Positions 1-7,095 of a stretch of DNA of 14,473 bases are shown one piece after another. Within the stretch, counting starts at the first letter, position 1. Every line of letters begins with the position of its first letter. Location of the stretch: assembly GCA_016210495.1 (NCBI GenBank), contig JACQUC010000148.1, forward strand, positions 1 through 14,473, read 5' to 3'. Position numbers and translations under genes: made by a program. The notes beneath the pieces are model-generated. The model did not search any database, was not told the DNA's origin, and saw nothing but the letters and a program-made list of their open reading frames with translations. This DNA is from Chloroflexota bacterium. GTDB taxonomy: Bacteria > Chloroflexota > FW602-bin22 > JACPRP01.

Positions 1-119
1 ACGGTCTCTCCGCCTTTTCGGCCGATCCTGGTGTAGAACTCGGGACCGTACTTCTTCTTTACGGTCTCGCCGCCCTTCTTGCCCGCTTCTCGGACCGTCA
101 TTTCCTTCTCAGGCGACAT
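1..119 (-). CDS. KGG-repeat (Em-like, stress-induced) small protein, N-terminal part
   Basis: This is the first 39 residues of a gene that runs off the left edge. The peptide begins MSPEKEMTVREAGKKGGETV and continues with a YGPEFYTRIGRKGGE segment, giving two KGG-type repeats in about 25 residues. This hydrophilic, Gly/Lys-rich repeat is typical of bacterial stress-induced small proteins related to plant Em (LEA group 1) proteins; such proteins are thought to protect against desiccation or stress, with no known catalysis. The ATG at 119 is preceded by a strong purine-rich ribosome site (GGAGG directly upstream). A second in-frame ATG six codons later is a weaker choice. A minus-strand promoter candidate lies about 190 bases upstream. 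The length and the C-terminus cannot be seen. Confidence 0.72.
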   Translation of the reverse strand, partial: MSPEKEMTVREAGKKGGETVKKKYGPEFYTRIGRKGGET

Positions 120-306
120 TCTCCTCCACCCCCTTCCAATCTGAATTCTCCGTTTGGCAGAACAGACAGGTTGGGATATGTCTCCGTCCTAGCTTGCCCC
201 GCCACGCTGCTTCAACGCTACGAGGCACGCGTCCCCTGCGGCACCGTTGTACCCCAGCGGGTCATTCTGCCCAAGGTCACTAGAAACGGTATGTCCGTCT
301 ATCTGT

Positions 307-336
307 AGTCTAGCACATGCGGGCGCTTTATGTCAA
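307..336 (-). promoter_or_regulatory. Candidate promoter reading toward the KGG-protein gene
   Basis: Read on the minus strand there is a perfect -35 TTGACA (331-336), an 18-base spacer and a -10 TAGACT (307-312) preceded by TGC, an extended -10. If used it gives a leader of about 180 bases before the ATG at 119. The long leader keeps confidence modest. Confidence 0.38.
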
Positions 337-383
337 GAAATCGTTCTCTCGCGTGACGGCCACGGCATGGACGCCTCCACTTA

Positions 384-480
384 TAGCCGTCCCGCAGAGC
401 AGGACGAGCGCCCTTGCTGTACCAGGCCGGCGCGAAGACGGCCTCGCCACGGCACGCGCACTCTGAAGGTTGCGGCTACG
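384..480 (+). repeat. Dispersed intergenic repeat, copy 1
   Basis: The segment from TAGCCGTCCCGCAGAGCAGG through CCAGGCCGG to GCACTCTGAAGG and GCGGCTACGG matches 12809-12948 in the same order and orientation. Its first part can fold as a short hairpin (CGTCCCGC / GCAGGACG, one mispair). Copy 2 has about 42 extra bases between the CCTCGCCAC and GGCACGCGCAC blocks. It lies in the amrB upstream gap and codes for nothing I recognise. Confidence 0.7.
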
Positions 481-525
481 GGTAGATCCGCCACCAGCCC
501 CTGGCCCCTAAAACCCCGCTCGGGC

Positions 526-554
526 TTGACACTGCTCGGCGGCAGATATACTAT
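526..554 (+). promoter_or_regulatory. Candidate sigma70-type promoter of amrB
   Basis: There is a perfect -35 TTGACA at 526-531. The -10 is either TACTAT at 549-554 (17-base spacer) or TATACT at 547-552 (15-base spacer). It lies about 50 bases before the amrB start and points toward it. Confidence 0.52.
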
Positions 555-606
555 TACCTCGTGCGCGGGCCCAGCGTTTGGTTCCTAAAGAAGGGGGGCA
601 AATTCT

Positions 607-1473
607 GTGGATAGCGGAAGCGTGCGGCGGCCGGCAGTGGCCGGGCTGTTCTATCCGGACTCGGCACAGGCGCTCCACGAACAGATCGATGTGTGCTTCA
701 CACATCCTTTGGGGCCGCCCGCCTTGTCTTCGCTGAAGGAGGATGGCCCCCGCCAGATTCTCGGGCTCATCACCCCTCACGCTGGTTATGCCTACTCTGG
801 CCCGGTTGCTGCGCACGCCTTTGCCGCCCTGGCGAGCGACGGCCGTCCGGATGTCGTCGTTATCGTGGGGCCGAACCATCGGGGATTGGGTGCCCCGATT
901 GCCATCGCGCCGTCAGGCGCTTGGCAGACGCCGCTTGGCGACGTCGATATCGACGAGGAAGTGGCGCAGGAAATAGCAGTGCGCACGTCCCTGGCAAGGC
1001 GCGATAGCCTGGCCCACCTGGCCGAACATTCTATAGAGGTTCAGGTGCCTTTTCTCCAGTACGTCTATGGCGAGCGCTTTCGCCTGGTCCCCATCGTTCT
1101 GCGCGATGCGCATTTTGACGCATGCCTGGAGATCGGGGAGGCGATCGGCGCTGCCGTCGAAGGCAAGAATGTGGTGCTGATCGCCAGCACGGATTTCACT
1201 CACTACGAAAGCCACGAAAGCGCCATACGCAAGGACAGGCAGGCTCTGGACGCCATCGAGCAACTGGACGCTGGCGAGTTGCGTCAGGTGATCGAGGACG
1301 GGCGCATCACCATGTGCGGCCCCGGAGCCGTGGCAACCGTACTTGCCGCGTGCAAACATCTTGGCGCACGCAGCGCTTCAGTCCTCCGCTACGCCACTTC
1401 GGGCGACATATCGGGCGATTATTCGTCAGTGGTGGGCTACGCGGCGGTGCAGATAGTATCGTCACCCTCTTGA
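607..1473 (+). CDS. amrB: AmmeMemoRadiSam system protein B (MEMO1 family)
   Basis: 288 residues, about the usual length for the MEMO family. The protein opens with RRPAVAGLFYP and contains the family motifs PHAGYAYSGP (His58), VGPNHRG (His91), AEHSIEVQ (His141), STDFTHYE (His199) and MCGPGAV (Cys237). His58, His91 and Cys237 line up with the metal-binding His49, His81 and Cys244 of human MEMO1. The bacterial protein usually accompanies AmrA and a radical-SAM partner, AmrS, in a redox or modification system of unsettled chemistry. Neither partner is in this window, so this copy stands alone here. The start is GTG at 607, chosen because an AAGGGGGG ribosome site sits at the right distance and a promoter candidate precedes it. 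A perfect palindrome begins 18 bases past the stop codon. Confidence 0.92.
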   Translation: MDSGSVRRPAVAGLFYPDSAQALHEQIDVCFTHPLGPPALSSLKEDGPRQILGLITPHAGYAYSGPVAAHAFAALASDGRPDVVVIVGPNHRGLGAPIAIAPSGAWQTPLGDVDIDEEVAQEIAVRTSLARRDSLAHLAEHSIEVQVPFLQYVYGERFRLVPIVLRDAHFDACLEIGEAIGAAVEGKNVVLIASTDFTHYESHESAIRKDRQALDAIEQLDAGELRQVIEDGRITMCGPGAVATVLAACKHLGARSASVLRYATSGDISGDYSSVVGYAAVQIVSSPS

Positions 1474-1491
1474 CGCGTGGCCAGTCAATGT

Positions 1492-1521
1492 CGTAGGGAC
1501 GTTGCATGCAACGTCCCTACG
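1492..1521. repeat. 30-bp perfect palindrome between convergent genes
   Basis: The arm CGTAGGGACGTTGCA is followed directly by its reverse complement, giving a perfect palindrome with no loop. It lies 18 bases after the amrB stop and 19 bases after the end of the convergent phosphoribosyltransferase gene. The identical 30 bases recur at 9369-9398. Placed between two convergent stops, it could terminate both transcripts, although no T-run follows. Confidence 0.9.
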
Positions 1522-1540
1522 TGGCGATGCACATGGCTCG

Positions 1541-2188
1541 TCATCCTCTCGACGGGTATCCGGCGTCGGCTAAGTAGCTCTTCACCTCTTCGTCCGTCGT
1601 CTGCTCGAAGTGCCGATACCAGGCGCCGACGGCGAAGAATGGCGAGGGTGTTGCCAGGCAAATCATCCGGTCTACCTCGCGCTGGAAGTCGTCCACTACC
1701 TCGGGCGGCGCCACCGGGACGGCAAGGATAATCTCTCGTGGGTTTTGGGTGCGAATCGCCCTGACCGAGGCGCGCATTGTGAAACCTGTGGCGATCCCGT
1801 CGTCCACCAGAATGACCGTCTTGTTTTTGACGCTGGGCAGCCTGCGGCCATCGCGATAAAGCTGTACGCGCCGCTCGATCTCCGTCTTTTGCCGCTTGAT
1901 CTCGTCATCAACATAGCGGCTGGGAATACCGTAGGCCTGGATCTCAGCCTCGTTGAGCTGAACGTCGGATGTTTCGGCGACGGCGCCGATGGCGTACTCC
2001 GGATTGCCGGGTGCCCCAATCTTCCGCGTGATGATCACGTCCAGAGGCAGACCTAGTTCTTTAGCGATCTCGTGCGCCACGACCACGCCGCCTCTGGGCA
2101 GTCCGATGACTATCGCCTTCTTGCCGCGATATTCCTCCAGTCTAGTTGCTAGACGCCTTCCCGCATCCTGCCTGTCTGTGAACAGCAC
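1541..2188 (-). CDS. Phosphoribosyltransferase-family protein
   Basis: 215 residues with a type I phosphoribosyltransferase fold signature. The PRPP-binding loop is TVILVDDGIATGFT (about residues 124-137, with the acidic pair followed by Gly and Thr). An N-terminal LPRGGVVVAHEIA segment (about 30-42) and a TRKIGAPGNPEYAIGAV segment (about 54-70) are typical of the stand-alone PRTase proteins often annotated only as phosphoribosyltransferase. Its substrate is unknown; it lacks obvious signatures of APRT, HPRT or OPRT. I chose GTG at 2188 (start of VLFTDRQDAGRRLA) because GGGAGGC lies just upstream and homologues begin near FxDRxDAGRRLA. The same frame stays open to 2308, but that would place the start upstream of the promoter candidate at 2264-2293. 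It is convergent with amrB. Confidence 0.85.
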   Translation of the reverse strand: MLFTDRQDAGRRLATRLEEYRGKKAIVIGLPRGGVVVAHEIAKELGLPLDVIITRKIGAPGNPEYAIGAVAETSDVQLNEAEIQAYGIPSRYVDDEIKRQKTEIERRVQLYRDGRRLPSVKNKTVILVDDGIATGFTMRASVRAIRTQNPREIILAVPVAPPEVVDDFQREVDRMICLATPSPFFAVGAWYRHFEQTTDEEVKSYLADAGYPSRG

Positions 2189-2263
2189 TCTACTTGCCTC
2201 CCGCGCAATCTGCGACGACGTCCACGGCTTACGTGGCCGCAAGATGTGTACCAAGATGTCAAG

Positions 2264-2293
2264 AGTGTAGCATACCGGTCGAATGGGGCACAA
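2264..2293 (-). promoter_or_regulatory. Candidate promoter of the phosphoribosyltransferase gene
   Basis: On the minus strand there is TTGTGC (2288-2293), an 18-base spacer and TACACT (2264-2269) with an extended TGC just before it. It predicts a leader of roughly 70 bases to the GTG at 2188 and supports that start over the longer frame. Confidence 0.38.
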
Positions 2294-2347
2294 TAGGGTT
2301 CCTGGCACGCATCCTGCGAAGGCGTCAACGAGTGGAGGGAGTTGCCG

Positions 2348-3013
2348 ATGTCGACCAGTACCGAAACGACCGAAAAGATCGAAGCCCTCAAAGAGCTACG
2401 GCGCAGAATGGTCGAAGGGCGCTTGCTGCCCCCGTGTGAGGCGCCGGAGCGGCTTGTATTCGGCGAGGGATCGCCCAACAGCCGCCTAGCCATCGTAGGA
2501 GAGGCGCCGGGGGAACAGGAGGAGCGACAAGGGCGTCCGTTCGTGGGGCAAGCCGGGCAACTGCTGCGCAGGACGCTAGAGGAAGTGGGCATCGATCCCG
2601 ACGCGGTTTGGATAACAAACGTGGTGAAATGCCGGCCCGTTTCCGAAGCTGGGGGGCGCCGGCGCATCAACCGGGCACCTGCGCGTCGCGAGGGCGCGCT
2701 TTGGGAGCCGTGGCTGATGGAGGAGTTGAGAACGCTGCAACCCGTCGCAATCGTCTGTCTAGGCAATATCGCCGCAAACTCGCTGATCCAAAAGGACTTC
2801 AGGATGAATCGCGACCGCGGGAAATGGTTCCCGAGCGCCATCGGCGTTCCGGCCCTGGCGACATTCCATCCTGCCTACGTGCTTCGCCAGCGCCATCCTC
2901 AGGCACAGACGGTGCGGCAACTTTTCAAGGATGATCTGGCGGAGGCAAAACGGAAAATCGAGCAAGCGAATGGACCCGCTCGACGAGCAATTTCATACCA
3001 TCGAGGCCGATGA
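2348..3013 (+). CDS. Uracil-DNA glycosylase, family 4 / UDGX-like
   Basis: 221 residues; it would excise uracil from DNA in base-excision repair. Motif A is GEAPGEQEERQGRPFVGQAG (51-70), with Glu52 at the usual catalytic position. NVVKCRP follows at 91-97, and the C-terminal motif is ATFHPAYVLR. Two features depart from the classical family. First, between NVVKCRP and PWL there is a loop, GGRRRINRAP (102-111), resembling the UDGX R-loop, but with Asn108 where UDGX has the His that bonds covalently to DNA. Second, only three Cys are present (30, 95, 137), so the four-Cys iron-sulfur set of families 4/5 is incomplete: the N-terminal CxxC is reduced to Cys30 and the ACRPWL Cys is EPWL here. The ATG at 2348 has GGAGGGAG about nine bases upstream; the TTG at 2342 is too close to that site. 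The last 89 bases overlap the convergent NfeD-like gene. Confidence 0.86.
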   Translation: MSTSTETTEKIEALKELRRRMVEGRLLPPCEAPERLVFGEGSPNSRLAIVGEAPGEQEERQGRPFVGQAGQLLRRTLEEVGIDPDAVWITNVVKCRPVSEAGGRRRINRAPARREGALWEPWLMEELRTLQPVAIVCLGNIAANSLIQKDFRMNRDRGKWFPSAIGVPALATFHPAYVLRQRHPQAQTVRQLFKDDLAEAKRKIEQANGPARRAISYHRGR

Positions 3014-3314
3014 TTCGAACCTCCTCGCCCTTAGGTAGCTTTTCCTCCGACACGGCCTGCCACAGGGCGCCGTCGAAACGCACCATTCCCTCCGATCCCT
3101 CCGAATCGACGTCTGTGACCACCTCGGCTACGCGCCCGATCATTCCCTCCCGGCCCATCACCGGAGGTAGCATCAAGGCTTTGGCGATCTTCCAGTAGAC
3201 AAAGAGCGATGTACCGGCGATGGAGCCGTACACTGGGATGGAGATCGGTGGCGGTGCGACAAAGAATACGACCGCACCGGCCACTGGCATTAGCAGCAAG
3301 AGATGGCACCACAT
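2925..3314 (-). CDS. NfeD-like membrane protein
   Basis: 129 residues. There are two hydrophobic segments at about 4-22 and 27-48, separated by a Pro-rich turn (APPPISIPVYG). A soluble C-terminal domain follows, starting GREGMIGRVAEVV and containing VRFDGALWQAVSE and LPKGEEVRIIGLDGMKLLVE. This is the OB-fold domain of short NfeD proteins, which work with membrane partners such as SPFH/stomatin proteins or proteases in membrane quality control; no such partner is in view. The gene starts 13 bases after the copZ stop, so it is probably the last gene of the copper operon. I see no good ribosome site before its ATG, so translation may depend on copZ. Its 3' end overlaps the convergent glycosylase gene by 89 bases. 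Confidence 0.78.
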   Translation of the reverse strand: MWCHLLLLMPVAGAVVFFVAPPPISIPVYGSIAGTSLFVYWKIAKALMLPPVMGREGMIGRVAEVVTDVDSEGSEGMVRFDGALWQAVSEEKLPKGEEVRIIGLDGMKLLVERVHSLARFSVLPPPDHP

Positions 3315-3327
3315 AGGATGGCGTCTA

Positions 3328-3537
3328 CTACTTAGCGACCGGATAGCCCTCGGTGGCCATCGTGTCCTCGATGCGCGAAAGGGTTACGCGGGCCGGGTCG
3401 TACTCGACGATAACCTGTTTCGTCGTCGGATCGCCCTCAACACCGGCGACGCCCTCCAGTTGGCCCACGGCCCGTTTGATAGCCATGACACAGTGACCGC
3501 AAGAAATGCTGGGTGCCTTCAAGGTCGCCTTTTCCAT
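3328..3537 (-). CDS. copZ: Copper chaperone, heavy-metal-associated domain (CopZ-like)
   Basis: 69 residues forming one HMA (ferredoxin-like) domain. The metal motif ISCGHC gives two Cys near residues 13-16, in the SCGHC form typical of bacterial CopZ rather than the SCASC form seen in the pump next door. It would bind Cu(I) in the cytoplasm and deliver it to CopA. The ATG at 3537 has a clear TTAGGAGG site about ten bases upstream. The gene lies 107 bases downstream of copA, with a palindromic hairpin in the gap, and just ahead of the NfeD-like gene. Confidence 0.9.
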   Translation of the reverse strand: MEKATLKAPSISCGHCVMAIKRAVGQLEGVAGVEGDPTTKQVIVEYDPARVTLSRIEDTMATEGYPVAK

Positions 3538-3575
3538 TCCACTTACCTCCTAACTTAGTTCCTGCAAAAGCGTAG

Positions 3576-3594
3576 GGGCGAGGTCTCCTCGCCC
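3576..3594. repeat. GC-rich hairpin between copA and copZ
   Basis: GGGCGAGG (3576-3583) and CCTCGCCC (3587-3594) form an 8-bp stem around TCT. The preceding CGTAGGG recalls the start of the 30-bp palindrome found elsewhere in the window, but the arms differ. It could attenuate transcription between copA and copZ; no T-run follows on the minus strand. Confidence 0.6.
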
Positions 3595-3644
3595 TGGGCG
3601 GGGCGGGTGCACCACCGCCATTTCGCACCAAACCCCAAACCCAC

Positions 3645-6386
3645 TCAATGCCTGATTCTAAACGCCCTTAGTCGCAACGAGTTGGTCACCACCGATACCG
3701 AACTGGACGCCATCGCCGCGGCTGCCAGCATCGGATTCAAGAAGCCGTGCTCACCCAGCGCTGGGCGAAGCACCTCGGGTACCCCCGTCTGCCCGAAGAA
3801 CAGGTACAGCACTCCCGCCGCGACCGGGATGAGCGCCGTGTTGTAGAAGAAGGCCCAGAACAGGTTCTGCTTGATGGTGGTCATAGTCTTCTTCGAGAGC
3901 GCGATGGCGGTGACGACGCCGCGCAGGTCGCCGCTGATGAGCGTGATGTCGGACGCCTCCATCGCCACATCCGTGCCCGTGCCGATGGCGATGCCTATGT
4001 CGGCCTGTGCCAGCGCTGGCGCGTCGTTGATGCCGTCGCCCACCATAGCCACTGTTTTGCCCTGCGTCTGAAATTCTTTCACCTTGTCGGCCTTTTGCTC
4101 GGGCAGTACTTCGGCCAGCACCTTGTCTATACCCACCTGTTTGGCAATGGCCTCCGCCGTCCGCCAGTTGTCTCCGGTCAGCATGTAGACTTCCAGCCCA
4201 AGTTTGTGCAGCGCCTTCACGGCTTCCGTGGAGCTCGGCTTTAGAGTATCGGCCACGGCGATAACGCCATCCACCCTCGAATCGGTGGCCACGAACATCG
4301 GGGTCTTGCCCTGGCCGGAGAGGTCCTGGGCGGCCCTGTCCAACTCGCCCAAATCTATGGAGCGCTCCCTCATCAGCTTCAGATTTCCCAGCAGAATCTG
4401 CCGCCCATCCACGCGGGCCTCGATGCCGTGCCCTGGGATGGCGTTGAATTCCAGGGACTCCTGCAACGTGATCCCCTCTTCCTTGGCGTGATCCACGATA
4501 GCCTGTCCGAGCGGGTGCTCGCTCCCACGCTCTGCGGAGGCGGCCAGCCGCAGTATCTCCTCCTCCGTCGCCCCCGGCGCCGCGACCACGTCGGTCACCT
4601 TTGGCTGGCCGATGGTCAGGGTGCCGGTCTTGTCGAGGATAATGGCCCTTATCTTGTGCGCTGTCTCGAGCGCCTCCCCGCTACGGATCAGCACGCCGTT
4701 CTCGGCGCCCTTGCCCGTGCCCACCATAATCGCCGTGGGCGTGGCAAGCCCGAGGGCGCAGGGGCAGGCGATAATGAGGACGGCGACGAAGTTCAAAAGC
4801 GCGTACGTAAACGCCGGCTGCGGCCCAAAGACGAGCCAGACCAGGAAGGTGATGCTGGCCAGCACGATGACGGCCGGCACGAAGTAGCCGGAAATAACGT
4901 CGGCCAATCGCTGAATGGGGGCCTTGCTTCCCTGAGCCTCCTCGACCAGCTTGATGATCTGCGCCAGCATAGTGTCCTTGCCGACCTTTGTCGCCTGGAA
5001 CTTGAAGGAACCGGTCTTGTTGATGGTGGCGCCGATCACCTCGTCGCCAGGGCCCTTTTCCACCGGAATGCTCTCGCCGGTGATCATAGATTCGTCCAGC
5101 GCCGACCGGCCCTCGGTCACGATGCCGTCGACGGGCACCTTTTCGCCGGGCCGCACGATGACGGTGTCGCCGATGAGCACATCTTCGACCGGGATGTCCA
5201 TTTCCTGGCCATCGCGCACGACGCGGGCGACCTTAGCCTGCATACCCATCAGCTTCTTGATGGCCTCGGAGGTTTGGCCCTTGGCCCTGGCTTCGAGGAA
5301 GCGGCCCAGCAAGATGAGGCCGATGATGATGGCCGCCGTATCGAAGTACAGCTCGGGCATCAGGCCCGGCGCCGCGAAGAAAGAGGGCGCCAGGATGGCC
5401 ACCACGCTGTACAGGTAGGCAGCAGAGGTGCCGACGGCGATGAGGGTATTCATATTGGCAGACATATGCCTCGCCGCGGCGACGGCGCCCTTGTAGAACT
5501 GCCAGCCGGCCCAAAACTGCACGGGTGTGGCCAGCGCCCATAACAGATAACGATTCGTCAGAGTAGTCGGGACCCAGGGAAACCAGTCGGGGAAGCTGCC
5601 GAAGAAGACCAGCAGCCCTAGCACGAGGGCGAAGGCCGTCTTGTTGCGCAGTGCCGCTATCTCGCGTCGCCCGCTGACGTCGACCTCGGCACGCTCGCCG
5701 GTCGCCCTGGGCTGCGCCTCGACCTCGCTCACGCCGTATCCCGCGTCCTCCACGGCCTTGCGCAGCCCGGCCATGCCGACCTGGCCCGGCGCGTAGCTCA
5801 CAGTCGCTTTTTCCGCCGCGAAGTTCACGTTGGCCGAGACCACCCCTGGAACGCCTTTCAATGCTTTCTCGATGCGCGCGGCGCACGAAGCGCAACTCAT
5901 ACCGGTCAGACCAAAGGATACCTTGGCGGTGGCCGGCTCGCCGGCCTCACCTTCGGCGACGAGCTTGTAGCCGGCGCTCTCGACCGCCTTCTTGAGCTCG
6001 GCCGGCCCGGTCGCGTCGGGGACATATTCCACCGTGGCCTTTTCGGTGGCGAGGTTGACGTTGGCAGACACCACCCCCGGGACACGCCCAAGGGCGCGCT
6101 CGACGTTGGCTGCGCAGGAGGCGCAGGTCATCCCCTCAACCCGGAAGGTCTCCTTATGTGTCTTGACGCCGTACCCCAGGTCGACCACCGTAGCCACCAG
6201 CTTCTTCTCGTCGACAGCCTGGGGATCGTACTCCACCGTCGCCTTCTCCGCCGCGAAGTTCACGTTCGCCAGCTTGACGCCGCTAACCTTCCCCAGCCCG
6301 CGCTCTATGTTAGCGGCGCAAGAGGCGCAACTCATGCCCGTGACGGGCAGAGTGACCTTCTTCACGTACCTGGCTTCCGTCGCCAT
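3645..6386 (-). CDS. copA: Copper-exporting P1B-type ATPase with three HMA domains
   Basis: 913 residues from the ATG at 6386, which has AGGAGGAGA just upstream; the frame is open to 6452 but has no such site there. Three N-terminal HMA domains carry CASC pairs at Cys20/23, 88/91 and 165/168. The pump core follows: TGES (436-439), the metal-site CPC (541-543), the phosphorylation motif DKTGT (Asp585), SEHP (622-625), GHG (652-654), TGDN (737-740) and GDGIND (783-788). The last helices contain FYN (Asn849) and MASSS (892-896). CPC, YN and MxxSS together define the Cu(I) subclass P1B-1. It sits in the inner membrane and exports Cu(I) from the cytoplasm. Most bacterial CopA have one or two HMA domains, so three is on the high side. 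It lies downstream of csoR and upstream of copZ. Confidence 0.96.
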   Translation of the reverse strand: MATEARYVKKVTLPVTGMSCASCAANIERGLGKVSGVKLANVNFAAEKATVEYDPQAVDEKKLVATVVDLGYGVKTHKETFRVEGMTCASCAANVERALGRVPGVVSANVNLATEKATVEYVPDATGPAELKKAVESAGYKLVAEGEAGEPATAKVSFGLTGMSCASCAARIEKALKGVPGVVSANVNFAAEKATVSYAPGQVGMAGLRKAVEDAGYGVSEVEAQPRATGERAEVDVSGRREIAALRNKTAFALVLGLLVFFGSFPDWFPWVPTTLTNRYLLWALATPVQFWAGWQFYKGAVAAARHMSANMNTLIAVGTSAAYLYSVVAILAPSFFAAPGLMPELYFDTAAIIIGLILLGRFLEARAKGQTSEAIKKLMGMQAKVARVVRDGQEMDIPVEDVLIGDTVIVRPGEKVPVDGIVTEGRSALDESMITGESIPVEKGPGDEVIGATINKTGSFKFQATKVGKDTMLAQIIKLVEEAQGSKAPIQRLADVISGYFVPAVIVLASITFLVWLVFGPQPAFTYALLNFVAVLIIACPCALGLATPTAIMVGTGKGAENGVLIRSGEALETAHKIRAIILDKTGTLTIGQPKVTDVVAAPGATEEEILRLAASAERGSEHPLGQAIVDHAKEEGITLQESLEFNAIPGHGIEARVDGRQILLGNLKLMRERSIDLGELDRAAQDLSGQGKTPMFVATDSRVDGVIAVADTLKPSSTEAVKALHKLGLEVYMLTGDNWRTAEAIAKQVGIDKVLAEVLPEQKADKVKEFQTQGKTVAMVGDGINDAPALAQADIGIAIGTGTDVAMEASDITLISGDLRGVVTAIALSKKTMTTIKQNLFWAFFYNTALIPVAAGVLYLFFGQTGVPEVLRPALGEHGFLNPMLAAAAMASSSVSVVTNSLRLRAFRIRH

Positions 6387-6433
6387 CTGTCTCCTCCTAT
6401 CGCCGCGCGAGCCTACATGCCCGTGACCCCGAA

Positions 6434-6465
6434 CCCGTGGCCGCAGCCGCACCCTTCAGGGTGCG
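6434..6465 (-). repeat. Fragment of the dispersed repeat between csoR and copA
   Basis: Read on the minus strand, CGCACCCTGAAGGGTGCGGC and the following TGCGGCCACGGG match the tail of the repeats at 384-480 and 12809-12948 (GCACCCTGAAGGGT.CGGCTACGG). It contains a 6-bp stem with TTCA loop (6449-6464), which may fold in the csoR-copA transcript. Confidence 0.5.
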
Positions 6466-6515
6466 CCGGCCCGTTCGCCTGACCGCCATCCTATGCCATC
6501 CTGCTGGCCCCACGC

Positions 6516-6818
6516 CTACCGTCGAATGGCCTTCTTGATCAACCCCATCAGCTCTTCGATAGCCTGATCACCGCGTTGCTCGCGGATAGCATCGGCAACG
6601 CACCCTTCGATATGCTCGCGCAGGATCATCATGGCCACCTCATCCGCCGCCGACGACAGCGCGGTCAACTGCTGAACGATGTCGACGCAGTAGCGGTCCT
6701 CTTCGACCATGCGGGAGATGCCTCTGGCCTGGCCCTCGATCTTCCTCAAGCGGGAAAGGATCAACTCCTTTTGACCGGCGTACTTATAGCCTTTGCTGTT
6801 CGGGGCGATTCTGGCCAC
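6516..6818 (-). CDS. csoR: CsoR-family copper-sensing repressor
   Basis: 100 residues, all-helical DUF156 family. The Cu(I) ligand set is complete: Cys44 (in DRYCVDI), His69 and Cys73 (in REHIEGC), matching the Cys-His-Cys of CsoR rather than the sets of the nickel or formaldehyde sensors of the same family. The conserved LRKIEGQARGI stretch is at about 24-34. It would bind operator DNA as a tetramer and release it when Cu(I) binds, inducing copA and copZ downstream. The start is GTG at 6818; the upstream site is weak. A strong promoter with an overlapping inverted repeat sits 60-100 bases upstream, consistent with autoregulation. Confidence 0.93.
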   Translation of the reverse strand: MARIAPNSKGYKYAGQKELILSRLRKIEGQARGISRMVEEDRYCVDIVQQLTALSSAADEVAMMILREHIEGCVADAIREQRGDQAIEELMGLIKKAIRR

Positions 6819-6880
6819 GGTCGTTCACTCACTTCTTTGGTCTATTGCTGCGTGCCCTGGGTGATACCCCAAGCGCGAGC

Positions 6881-6904
6881 ATACCCTATACTAGCATAGA
6901 GTAT
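6881..6904. promoter_or_regulatory. Candidate CsoR operator (imperfect inverted repeat)
   Basis: ATACCCTATACT is followed by AGCATAGAGTAT, a 24-bp inverted repeat with 10 of 12 arm positions matching. It covers the -10 of the csoR promoter, where a repressor would block polymerase. A second short repeat, GGGTGATACCC (6859-6869), lies just downstream. Known CsoR sites are inverted repeats with ATACCC-type half-sites, so either could be the operator. Confidence 0.5.
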
Positions 6905-6916
6905 CCGTTTTGTCAA
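6888..6916 (-). promoter_or_regulatory. Promoter of the csoR-copA operon
   Basis: On the minus strand there is a perfect -35 TTGACA (6911-6916), a 17-base spacer and a -10 TAGTAT (6888-6893) preceded by TGC (extended -10). It is among the best promoter matches in the window and lies about 70 bases before the csoR start. Confidence 0.66.
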
Positions 6917-7095
6917 CCGTTTTGGAACGAATAAGTCAGCATGTCTTCAAAGGTCACCGAGGACCAAGGTCGCGAGGCTGCGGCCGGTGGCTTCAGCCGG
7001 CTTTGGCCGGCGCTGGGTGGGGCCTTCGCCTGTTCTTGAAAAGACTCTGTGAATTAGGAATCGAAAAAGGGCGTGTCAGTCCTGGGGCGTCGCGC

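Larger units (their letters stand above)
120..606. other. 487-bp intergenic region between divergent genes
   Basis: I see no convincing gene here. The open frames present are short, overlap on both strands and have Arg/Pro/Cys-rich translations typical of GC-rich non-coding DNA. The region holds a minus-strand promoter candidate (307-336), a copy of a dispersed repeat (384-480) and a plus-strand promoter for amrB (526-554). Confidence 0.6.

Noticed and set aside
247..588. Open frame of 113 codons sharing peptide stretches with a frame at 12498-13145
   Set aside because: The shared peptide (RPAEQDxRPC, RRPRH, TRTLK) only reflects the DNA repeat read in the same frame; there is no ribosome site and one of the frames runs through a real gene.
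4428..5543. Long plus-strand open frame of 371 codons opposite copA
   Set aside because: It is antisense to a clearly real P-type ATPase, is rich in Asp/Gly/His from complementary codons, and has no family motif or ribosome site.
6453..6515. A separate small gene or RNA between csoR and copA
   Set aside because: Only a short repeat-derived hairpin is present; no start site and no conserved fold I recognise.
6996..7011. Hairpin GCCGGC-TTTG-GCCGGC as terminator of the HEPN-MNT locus
   Set aside because: The stem is six bases of self-complementary sequence with no T-run and lies about 85 bases past the stop; too weak to call.
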